Below are positions 35,938-46,893 of a DNA stretch of 64,000 nucleotides, piece by piece; position 1 is the first letter of the stretch; the number at the start of each line of letters is the position of its first letter. Location: NCBI RefSeq assembly GCF_019649055.1, contig NW_026570253.1, forward strand, positions 124,001-188,000, in the 5' to 3' direction. The stretch comes from Paramacrobiotus metropolitanus (lineage: Eukaryota > Tardigrada > Eutardigrada > Parachela > Macrobiotidae). The notes below the pieces were generated by a model. It was not told where the DNA came from, ran no database searches, and worked only from the letters and a program-made list of their open reading frames with translations. Both the position numbers and the translations under genes were made by a program.

Positions 35938-36158
35938 ATGACCGGAAACCAGCCATTGCTCGGTAGGTGAGATGCATACATGTACCACCACACACGGGTG
36001 CGGATCATACGGATACGCTTGTCTGTCTGTCTGTGTTTATTCTGTATTGTACAGCGGCAGTGATTTATGGCGCTAATATGCTTAACGACTTAACGACCTC
36101 CATTAGCCGTGCTGTGCACGATGCATACAAAGCGTATTTATCGAAATACAGTAAGTAG
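35938..36158 (+). CDS. Candidate microprotein gene (about 41-43 residues), 2 exons, unidentified
   Basis: Exon 1 is 35938-35962 (ATG, MTGNQPLL) with donor G|GTAGGT. After a 92-nt intron rich in TCTG/TTTAT pyrimidines, exon 2 starts at 36055 (GTACAG|CG) or six bases on (GGCAG|TG); both acceptors keep the frame. Exon 2 reads VIYGANMLNDLTTSISRAVH then DAYKAYLSKYSK and stops at 36156-36158. The stop overlaps a possible further donor (ACA|GTAAGT), so the protein could be longer. The amphipathic helix with SRAVHDAYKAYL is vaguely like small mitochondrial membrane-complex subunits such as ATP synthase epsilon, but I would not name it. Splice signals and codon texture are the support. Confidence 0.4.
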
Positions 36159-37307
36159 TAAAATTTTATAGAAACGCTGAAGTAATAATAAAACATGGTT
36201 TGTTTTTTTTTAATTCTTGAATTCACTAGTACCTGCAGAATACTCAGCCAGGATAATTTATGAAAACGGCAAAGTTTGTCTGGGTCGGTATTGTTCAGAC
36301 CAAACCTTAATTTGTAAAAAATTGACGTTTTCCTGAAGGTAATTAATCCGATGCGTGCATTTCTATATGATTGAGTGATAAATAGCAAATTCAGAAAACA
36401 GCAGTTAATCGTGCCGGCGTTTTGACCGTCTCGAAGTATGAACCGTGTACAGTACGAAGTTGTCAATGAAAACCTAGTAGAAATACAGACGTAAAGAGGT
36501 AATAAAATTCGCTTATTTTGGTGTTATTTGTATTACATCTAAAAAACCGTCAACCAAATGAACGCATGCGGTTTACTGAAGCAGCGCAGGCTGCGTGTAA
36601 ATCGGGCCAGCCGGAAGGCCGGCAGTTGTCCGGAAGCGGCCAGATGGGATGTTCTCCTAATGAGTTTCCTTTTGGAATTCCTCGTACCCTTGCTGTCAGC
36701 TGCAGCTAATCTCAGCCAATCATAGTATAATTGCACACAAAAACTTTCGGCCCAGTTGATCATGCACAAGCGGCACCGATGCACGCTTTTACAATAATTA
36801 TTGCTCTGCATGGAGTTTGATGCCAAAAACGATTAAAAGCGTTGGTAGATTAGCGGTGGTATTTATTAACCAGTTTGGCAATGTGCAGAAGGAAGATCTT
36901 AACTATGTTTTTAGTTGCGCTTCAGAAATAAATCAGATAAATGTAATATTCGTATAAAAAAACTTGTTCTGTTATTTAATGGTTTTGCATCTTAGCTGCA
37001 ATAAAAAGTTTGTTTTTTGTACAAATAAATTGCATGGATTTACATAAGGCTAATGGTAATGGGAAAAAATCGGCGACCTAGGTAAGCGAATAATTTCTTG
37101 CTCCAGTAATGGAATAATTACAGTACACATCGGTATGTCGTCGTGACGTCCACTGTCGATTATGCGTCGCAAATGCAGTGTCAAAAGCCGGCACATTCTG
37201 TGCCGATCGAGTGCTTCGGCCCTGCAGTTAAAAAAGAAAAGCTTATACAAAGAACAAAGAAGTTTCGAATTTTGTAAATCAACATTCTAACTTTAAACCT
37301 GCCAAAC

Positions 37308-37448
37308 ATGTTCCGTATAGCCAAAGTGCTGCTACTTGTAGTTTCGTATATCTATTCCTTTTATTCGCTGAACATCAAAAAGTCTTCTACACCAAATCTT
37401 CACCCAAATATCAATAAAAATACGCAATGGAATGACAAATTTCCGTAG
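37308..37448 (+). CDS. Possible short secreted peptide frame (46 residues)
   Basis: ATG at 37308 starts a hydrophobic segment, MFRIAKVLLLVVSYIYSFYS, with the form of a signal peptide. A 26-residue Asn/Lys-rich tail and a TAG stop follow. There are no splice signals, no family resemblance and AT-rich codons, so it may be chance. Confidence 0.15.
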   Translation: MFRIAKVLLLVVSYIYSFYSLNIKKSSTPNLHPNINKNTQWNDKFP

Positions 37449-37599
37449 GGGACATTGTAAAACAAAGTGTTTTCCTGTACACAGTTTTTATAAAAACGCA
37501 TATAAAGATAATAACGCTTTTGAAAAGCTTTAATATCTCTATGTGCCGCGTCTCAAGTGCACACCGGATATCGAAACGCTTTGTAACCGGCATTCAGCC

Positions 37600-38296
37600 T
37601 CTCTAGTCATTCCAAAATAGCCCGTCGAATAAAGCAGGAATTTATTATATTTTCTTTCAACTATATATAGCCGCTATCGTGCGCGTGACGCTCCAGTATC
37701 GACCACGGAAAACAGTAGCTTAATGGAACACAGTGTTGTAGCTAACATTTTCTGCAAGAGCGTAAATTGCCGCCAATAAAATTTCCATTCTTAAACGGTG
37801 CGCTGGTGTTACGCCCCGCTATATTGGAGCAACTTTTTTCCCGGTATTGATTTTTTTTGCGATATAAATTGTTGTTGTATAAGGGTGGCGTTAGGTGCAT
37901 TGATATGTTGGCCTGCTAACGTCCAACCCAGAAATATCTTTAGAAAATTTTCCGTGCCTTCGTATCCGGCGAATAATGCCCTACTTTAAACGTATTGTAG
38001 CATTGTAACGTTATCCCGATGCCGTCGAGATGCAATATTTTAGCCGGCTCGAATATCCCGTAAATTGACTATCGGTTGATTCGGTTGGTCCAACAAACCG
38101 ACCACTTGACGTAACGGAATAGATTTTCCTTGTTCCTCTGCGACGATCAATGTGTCCAGAAAAATCCGCGATAGCTGAATGTACGTAATGCTACGTATAC
38201 CGTATAATATGCTAACGGTGGGAATGGAGAAAAAACCGGCGCATGTACCCAGCTCTGTGATTTGTTAGATAAACGCTGACGGGGATGCGCTGGCGC
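37600..38296 (-). pseudogene. Decayed coding frame, unidentified
   Basis: Reading the minus strand from about 38296, one frame gives a 70-codon open run (RIFLDTLIVAEEQGKSIPLR, VVGLLDQPNQPIVNLRDIRA). It meets a TAA, then continues in the same frame after a second stop with a 57-codon run (LFAGYEGTENFLKIFLGWTL, AGQHINAPNATLIQQQFISQ). More broken pieces follow. No start or clean splice pattern restores it. The family is unknown, and a relic of a gene or transposon is the simplest reading. Confidence 0.25.
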
Positions 38297-39045
38297 TGGA
38301 CTGAAACACTTAATTGACAGCCGGGTCTGTACGTCGTCGGGTTGAGTTTATGTTTTATTCGCCGGAGCGCGTACATATTAAGCATCAGGGAGTTTCCTCG
38401 GCTGCGCGTGAAACCGGATGTGGGGCTGTTGCTCGCACATTGTTTTCTGATTTCATTTATCCAGTCTGCATTGTGCATTTTGATGCGTACTCGATGCGAT
38501 TGATGATTTTTTGGAGAATATAAATTTGTGCCTAGATCTGGTGCTTAGTATATAAAGCGTACTCGGATATTTAGCCAAATGTAAGTACAGGCGTTGTGAT
38601 TTCAACAAGAAAGGTCACTACTATAAATATACTTCGGGTGTTTTTCTGATCGGTATTTTTTAATACACTATATTAGACTTATTAGTCCTAGCAAAAAGCG
38701 TTATTTTGATAAACCAGCGTCGACGAAGCAGGTAGCTACAAAGTTTTTGGTTAGCAAGATTCATCTAATAATGTTTAAATACAGATTCTCGGTGGCATTT
38801 CGCGTTCAAAATTAACGCGCTACTGCGGCAGACTGTTGAATAAACTTCGCCAGTATCTAAACTGGGGCAAATTTTTCTAGCTGTTTACACTGCTCTGAGT
38901 GGCTTCTTAATGTATCCACACTAATGACATATTACTGACATTTTTTCCTCATGCATCACAAACGCAACAAAACTAGCGTCAATGTAAAAAATTGCAGATG
39001 ATTAAGGACTAACATTTCCGGTGCCCGGTACATATACCCTGAAGA

Positions 39046-42000
39046 ATGGCCGACCCGGAGAAATGGGTCGGCGAGGCGGACGCCCTCAACATGGATACCG
39101 ACGAGACTTTGGAGCAGGAGCTGACAGAGGATCCGGCCGATATCCAACCCAAATTCTTCCGCACCCCCTCCGTCGACCTGATCCCAACGGCAGCCGCCGT
39201 AGCCGCCGCCCGCCGGCGCAGCTCGGTTCGCTCCATTAAACGGTCAGCGGCCAGTGCCGAAGCGCGCCGGCGCAGCTTCGCTACGTCACCCCACAAATCA
39301 GCGGTGCCGCCGTTTGATGCCGCTGCCGGGGAGGTATCTATTGAGCTGGAGGACAGTCGACCCTACCCACCGCGCCTGGAGACCGACGACGAGGAGATTG
39401 CACGCTTTGGGGGCCCGTATACGTGGCGCGATCTGAAGGAGGAGATGAAGGGTCTGTGCACGCTGAAGACACTCCAGCGGAAGCTGCCCATTACGGCCTG
39501 GCTGCCTAAGTATTCCCGGGAGGATCTGATGGGGGATGTCGTGGCCGGATTAACTGTTGGCCTCACAGGTATTTATCCTCATTAAGCAATGACGGTTTTT
39601 CAATTGACAAGCTGCTGGCCAGGATAATCTACGGCTATATACAGTTGCCATTGAGTGCAATGGCCCGACAAACACCTAATATTGTACTTCATGTTTGTTA
39701 TTTTGTGTTAGTAGTATTGCGCTTTATTAAACCGGCATCTGCTGCTATTAAAATTTAATAGTATTAATTTTAAAAGCGTACACGCATGCCCTGTGTTTGA
39801 CCATCACAAAATCTCAATAGTCATACATTCATTATATACATATATAAACACTACTCAGTATTCGATACTAAATACGCAGTTATATATTTAGTATGGTTAT
39901 GGTTCACTTTTTCTAAAGCAGGTTAACGCATATAATGTGCAGGAGTAACAGAATTAATACAAAGCATGATTGTGCCGCAAACACATACCAATGTTTTGGA
40001 TAAATTGATGCACTTTGGTTTTAAATAGCACTTCTGCCTTATTTAAACTTATTTAAGGGTAACAATTTTGGTTGTTATCCAAACAGCATGCGCCATATAT
40101 GCAGCATCAGAATTGTACGTTTACTACCATTTATGACAAATGTGGACAAAATGAATATAATAATATTAAATTTTCTGTATCATAATATCATTTAATGTGA
40201 AAATAGTCCTGTTCAGAATGGATGTACAGTGGAAAACATGAATGTTTTTATAAATTACAGTGGTGCCCCAGTGCTTAGCCTACGCCCAAATTGCCGATCT
40301 CAATTTGAAGGTACACATGCACGCGTTGTCCATTACCGCATACAGATATTCGACAGTGCATATCTTGTAAAGTCGTTGTGAAATGCATCCCGTGAATTAA
40401 ACATTTACAATAATTATACATAACGGCTGAATGTGTGATTGGGCTAATTAGTACGGACTGAATTCGGCCTACATGGGCTGCTTCGTGTACGCACTGCTGG
40501 GCACCTCCAAAGACGTCACCGTCGGACCAACGGCCATATTGTCCCTGCTCACCGGGGCGTTCGTTGTGCGGGATGCCGGCCGGGAGGGCGAGTGGGCGGT
40601 TCTCCTGTGCTTCTGCGTCGGATGTTTTCAATTGCTCATGGGATTTTTACGCTTAGGTAAGCCGGCAACCGAAAACATACGTTGGCACATTTATACACTC
40701 ACAGAGAGAGATAAGATAAATATTGTCCTATCGGGATTACGCCGAAGAGGATTTTTTGTCAGGATTTATTGACAGAAGGGATCGAGTTTTACTATAAACC
40801 ATGTCTTATGGCGTTACAACACTGATGGTGAGCATTCAAAACAGAGAAAATAACTCAATTAAGCCCGTTTTTGTTATAATCAAGCAATACTGTATTTCAT
40901 ATTTTCTGGCACTGCTGCAGGTGTACTCGCACAGATATATAATTTTAATTATTGTTCTCTAATGATTTTCAAATTATTATTTTACTCTTTACTTGAAATG
41001 ATTTAGGCTTTTACACGAACTTAATCGGTCTAAAATTTTGAAATGCTCAAAGTGGATCAGTTTTATGTGCATAATTAAGCAAAATGAAACGAATATATAC
41101 TGATACAGATAGTGAATTAATTGAGGCTTTCTAAACAATACAAACTTACAACTATTTATAATTGCTCAAAATCGTTTCCCTAATGTGCTTGCTTGCTAGA
41201 AAAATGCGATTTAATTATCGCAGCTTCTTTGAGGAAACATTTTTCCGGCTTTTGTATAGAGCAAAATACATGGCGTTGGGTTTTTTTGTGGAGACCGGTG
41301 GAAGTTTCCTGCTAGTTATATAATGCGAGCGGATTACACAGAGTTGCCAATTATACTGTACATTGGATGGGGCACAGCTTGAAAAGATAGATCGATAGCA
41401 ATCAGGCATAAATTCTCTCGTAAGGAAGTGATGTCAATGGGAGTGTGGCGTTGCAGGATTCCTTATTAACTTTATCTCTACGCCGGTCGTTTCGGGATTT
41501 ACACAAGCCGCGGTTGTTGTTATAATCCTCAGCCAGATAAAGAACCTCATGGGTCTTCCCAGCTTCGGCAGTGCCAAGGACAACATCATCCAAACACTCG
41601 CCGGTTACTACAGCAAAATCGACCGCACAAAGTACGCAAACGGACTTTCTTATGTATAAACACGCACAACTGTCATATAAATAAACAAGCGTAACTGCGC
41701 AGGCTGCAAAAGATATAACGATTTTATTTCACTCAAAATAATAACAAAAGTCGATGCCGATCAGCATATATTATAACATTTAAAAACCTGCGCTTGTATA
41801 TAATAAACAACTACTCTGCCACACGCGTTTTTATTTCTATGTACACTGTACAGTACAACATGTCAACATATGTTTTTTATTACTAATGTATTTCTTGGGC
41901 TCAGGATGATTTTCACACAGAGAATATGTTTCAAATTAAGACACGTACAACAATATTATAATTTTATTTACAACTAAATGGCAACAACAGGATGGTGCGT

Positions 42001-45000
42001 TAGGATGTGCGTATTTTGTGATCTTAGCAAAAACCTATAAATTTCTCGAACGAACATCAATCTAGTGCATGCGTTAATGGTGCCAAATTGTTAATGACCG
42101 AAATATGGTAAATGAGAAAAATGTGTTGGCAGTGGTTGGGATGTGCTGATAGGCAGCATCTGTATCACCCTGCTGCTGCTTATGCGTGAAATGAAGATGC
42201 CGGCTTGGAGAGCGTCGGAGGGTGCGGCCGCTGGGACACCACCGCGATGGTGGCGGGCGCTGAAGGAGACCATTCGATTAATGAGCGTTTGTAAGTGTTT
42301 CATGGTCGATTATGTGCCAACGATGGCGTGGGTTTAATTCGCATGAGAACCGACATAAATGACAGTGACAATGATGGAACGTTGAGATAAAATGTCAAAA
42401 AATCTTTGTAAAAATTTACCTGGAAAACCGCTACCACTGCTGAAACGTTTTAGAACGCCTAGTTCTGTTTGTTCCCACGGTTGTCGGTCTTGGAAATTTA
42501 CCTTAACAACCAAGAAAAAACTGAAAGAGTTTTTGCTATGTGTAACACTAATTTCACTGTAGCACTTCTTGTCTTCAGCGCGCTACGCCATCGTCGTGGT
42601 GCTGGCCACCGCCCTGCAGTTCGTCTTCCACCACAACAACATTAAGGGACTATCGGTGGTGGGCGACGTTAATGCGGAGTTGTCGCCGCCTGTCCCGCCC
42701 AGCTTCAACGTGGAGGGCCGCTCCTTCGGCAATGTCCTGGCCACCTTCGGCTCGGGCCTGGTGCTGGTACCGCTACTGGCCACCATGGAGTCCATCGCCG
42801 TGGCCAAGACCTTTGCTCATAAATTCCGCTACAACATCGACACCACCCAGGAGTTCCTTGCCTTGGGCGCCGGCAACCTCATCTCCTCCTTCTTCGGCTC
42901 CTATCCGGTCACTGGCGCCTTCACTCGCTCCGCCCTCAACGCCGAGAGCGGTGTGCGAACGCCCCTGGGCTGCATCGTCACAGGTTGGTGTGACAGCGAG
43001 AGAAGCAAGGCAACATTAATCTCTCAAAATTCGAAGTACTAATAAGCAAACGTTGAATAATAACGTTTGCCAGTGAAATAGCGAGCTCAGCGAGGGCACA
43101 CGCACTTGTGTTTTTTGTCTGTCTTAATTCACTGCATATTTTATATATACGCATTAAGGGAGCGAAATTTGCTAACATGAGCAAGCCATCGAAAATTCTT
43201 TTTCGGTGCGGAAAGATCGCCACAAATGTAAAGCAAAGCGAAGAAAGGAAATTAAGACCGTTTTTAACTCGATGGGACAAAATAGTCTGTCGGTGTGGAT
43301 TAGTTATCGGGTGCCTGTTTGGGGTGATTTTCCTGACAGTTCCGATTACCGGCTAATGGGACGGCGCAGGGTGTAGCGTAAGAAATGTGAATTGTTAACA
43401 ATAAGTAATGCGTGTGTTCAATTACAGCGGGAATTCCACAGCAAATGTAAAGGCTACTTGAGATGAATGGCACGCATACTTGCCACAAAAAAAACAGCGC
43501 TTATGACCGTTTTAAGCAGAACAGATGAGTTGTAATGACTGTTTTCCGTGCCGGGCGTCTCGAGTTTGAACAGTTATGAGCGTTGCACATCATCATTCTT
43601 TGAGCCCAAGTGCGCTATCCAAATATTCGTTAGTTTCAGTCTGTGAATTCTAGCGCACTGGCACCGCTTATTAAGAAAATACATTTAGGAAATACTTCAA
43701 GTAGGTCGTTTAAATTGTTTTACGAGCATTAACGAGTAGTACAAAAGTGGTAATTGCAAAATGAAGGATTCGCAGTACGTGCATGTTATAAGAAAAACAT
43801 AATGAACTGTGTCAGTTATTAATTTCAGGGACAACCTAATGCTACTTAAAACCACCAGTCCTAATTTAAATCCTAATTTAAATTTAAATCATAATTAAAA
43901 CGACCAGTCCTAATTTTTAATCATTTATCATTTGCTAGTTTTACTAATTTAGATTTATGTCTGAATGTATATAGTACATACTCTCCAGAACAGTGACTTT
44001 GATTTTTAAACGGTAACGTGCCACAGCTTTGCATATGTATGGATTACCGTGCGTGGCAAAGGTCATCTGGCAATTTGTTACAATTATCTCAAAATCAGCC
44101 TTAGACGATGAATCTGACATGCAGTGTGATACTTATACGGCTGCGCGCGGTAAACATCTGGCCATATTAAATTTTTACGACTCGTGGATGAATGTGGCGG
44201 CATGGGTGTTAGACATTTAGCAAGCCGAGGCTGCCACAACAGAATCTTACGCTATATCAACTGCCGAATGCCGGAAGTTGAACCGCTCGCGCTGGGCACC
44301 TCATCCCCTCTCACTGCACACTGCCGGTTCAGAGCCGTCTCAGTGTTCACTGAAGACAATAGTCAGGGAAGATTTATCGCTTTCGCCGGTCGGCCATGCT
44401 GTGAGATCATATGTACGTGACTGTCTTACGCTGCCGATATGAAAGTATAAGCCTTCAGTAACACAAGAAAAATGAAGAAACCTGGCGGTAGCAAATAAGT
44501 TTTCGAGTCCGAAACAAGGACAAAAATTTCGGGAAAGTTTTTAGCATTGGTGCAAAGTAAATGCATGATATAACGTCCAAACTTTAATTCAATTTACGCT
44601 GTAGCTGTATACAATAATTACCGTTAATAATTATACAACCTAGCACATACCAAGTTTAACATACCCGAATATTATGAGAAAAAGTGGTTACATCATGACA
44701 TGTTATGAGATATTGTCATGAATGTCACGATATGTCAGTTTATTACCATTCGTTATAAATTTACGCTTTAAGTACGTTTTGTAGAACTATCATCCTACAG
44801 CAGGCCGTAAAAACTACGACACGTAAAGGTCACCATGCATCATGTTTGCAGGTGGTTTTGTGGTGGTGGCCATCGTGGCTCTGAAGTCGCTCTTCCAGTA
44901 CATTCCCAAAGCTGCACTGGCGGCGGTGATCATCTGCGCCTGTCTGACCATGTTCGACTTCCAGATCTTCCGCGAACTGTGGTTTATTCGCAAATCAGAG

Positions 45001-45597
45001 CTCTTTGTCCTGATCTTGACCATGGCCATGTGCCTGTTCCTGCGCGTGGAGTACGGCCTTCTCATCGGTCTGACCGTTTCCATCCTCATGCTGGTTTACC
45101 CAATGGCGCGGCCGGTAGTCATTGTCCGGCGCCGGCGGAAGTCCCTGTTGAACCGCAGCCCCAATATGCGGCTGGATGAATGCCGCATTAACGTCATTCC
45201 ACAGGGCGCCATCTTTTTCCCAGCGGCCGAGTACGTCAAGGAGGTTTTCAATGATCCGCTGTTCAGCGTGCCGGTAAAGGCGCTGACCACCCCCCGGGAG
45301 TCCAACGCGAACGGGGAACTGCGCGGTGGGATGGCGCTGCGGGACGCCCTGCCGCCTATCATCTTCGACGGAATCCATCTGACCAGTTCGGATTATTCGA
45401 CCCTGCGGGCGCTGCGCAGTGTTTTTGTTAACTGCAAGGCCAACCATCGGGATATTGTCTTCGTCAATACATCCGACGAAATCCTGGATATTATTATGCC
45501 CTTTCGCAAAAAGACGCTGCCAGCTGTTGCGGCCAGTGCCGGGCCAGATGATGCAGAGGAACAGCAGCATCCGGTGCCCAGCAAGCACCCCAATTAG
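39046..45597 (+). CDS. SLC26A11: SLC26A11-type anion (sulfate) transporter, 7 exons, complete
   Basis: Exons: 39046-39568, 40261-40310, 40452-40656, 41457-41631, 42133-42290, 42579-42983, 44852-45597 (TAG 45595-45597). All phases agree, giving 753 residues. Landmarks in order: a long basic/Ser-rich cytosolic N-terminus (about 130 residues), the sulfate-transporter signature LTVVPQCLAYAQIA, GTSKDVTVGPTAILSLLTG, GFLINFISTPVVSGFTQAAV, MESIAVAKTFA with LISSFFGSYPVTGAFTRSAL, then YIPKAALAAVIICACLTMFD, and a C-terminal STAS domain (PPIIFDGIHLTSSDYSTLRA). Human SLC26A11 carries these same segments, and the family moves sulfate, chloride or related anions across membranes. The STAS domain is short and ends in a Pro/Glu-rich tail. 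The ATG at 39046 is the first in frame and is followed by MADPEKW. The six introns (141-1,868 nt) contain no other gene. Substrate is not deducible from sequence. Confidence 0.93.
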
Positions 45598-46893
45598 GAT
45601 CGTCGAATTGTCAACGGTACGAGCATATATAGCGAAGACCGATCTCTGATGATCTCCATGAGCAATCAAAAAGCGTACTGCCACGCTGCCACGTGCCGAA
45701 GCAGAGTTTAATTATAGGGTTTGCCGTGATATTGTGGTGTTTGCCGAGATATGATGGATTTTCCCGGTGGGGGAAAACAATTACGAATGCATAGTATTTA
45801 GGTTACTGATGGATTTCCTGATGCAGTCTACGAATTCACGATAAAGTGTGTCGCTGCCAATTTTATCGCAAACGTTGTCATGTTCAACAGTTAAGCTGAA
45901 TGCGATACCTATAACGTCTAAGCATGTTACTTCCTGTCGACTATCTTTAATTTACTGGATTTGTATTTGGTAATTTATTATTGGTCTGCAGTAGGGTTTG
46001 CGTACCAGACTGGTGTTGTGAAAATTGAGGATCTTGATTTAGCAATAAGAGGTTTCTGGCCAGATTGTCATAGTGTGTGCTCTTTGTGTCGGTGCTGTAG
46101 TGATGGTTGTTGCTTGATGCCTGACTGGTAAAGTTGAACCTGGTCTACTTTATTATCACTTCAATGGTTAAAACATGTACGTTACATAAATGACACCTCA
46201 TCGATTGCGAACCTCATATTCCAGTATGCACTCAAATTTCAAAATCCCAGACATAATTACAACGATACACTTTACACTTTGGACGCAATGTTGCTAAAAA
46301 AGGTCACGAGGGCTGTTTTTGGCTCGCATGCAACGAAAATGCTGCAGTTAAGAAAATATTTCAAACAGCGCGCGTCGTTCAATGTTTGTCCTTTATGAAA
46401 AAGAATAAAATCGTGTTCAAAGGTTGTGTCTGCGTGCTCACGGCAAAAATAGCTAAAGTCTGAAGAAAACAGACATGTCAAAGTAATATGAAGGTATTTT
46501 TTCCGTAGCCCAAATACCTACAGTTTGATGAAAGCATTTTATGGATTCGTAAGAAAAATCAATATTGGGGAGACTTCCAAAAAACTACCACGCAAAATCT
46601 ATGAGAAGCGGAATAGCCCAAACGTTTGTAAATTTGACTGTCAACTCGTACAGCTGCAATACATGCAGTTTGCGCTGGGTTGTGACTTTTTCGTTCGTTA
46701 AACTGAGGGGTTCAACATTTTCCAAACAAATCAGAAAAATTAATGATGCTACACGGGTACCTGACGGGTACAGTTCCCGAGCAGGATAGCATATAAGTTT
46801 TTCTGTTACGGCTTTGTTTTGGTACTTATATTGTACTGGTTTCGTGATACTTATTAAAGGTTCAGGTAATGCTGCACGTTACAAAGGTGCTAT
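45598..46893. other. Convergent spacer, SLC26A11 / SLC17
   Basis: 1.3 kb between the 3' ends of two transporter genes facing each other. Small frames (46272-46481 -, 46565-46789 +) are not supported. ACTCGTAC occurs at 46644. Nothing else is seen. Confidence 0.5.

Larger units (their letters stand above)
36159..39045. other. Intergenic upstream of SLC26A11; relic frames
   Basis: Apart from the relic on the minus strand (37600-38296) and a 47-codon plus-strand frame with a signal-like start (37308-37448), I see no gene. A minus-strand segment at 37078-37216 (HRMCRLLTLHLRRIIDSGRH...) is bounded by AG and GT and might be another fragment of the relic. 38300-39045 presumably includes the SLC26A11 promoter. 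Confidence 0.35.

Noticed and set aside
44995-45684. 229-codon minus-strand frame
   Set aside because: It is antisense to the last SLC26A11 exon, whose STAS domain and transmembrane segments are clear.
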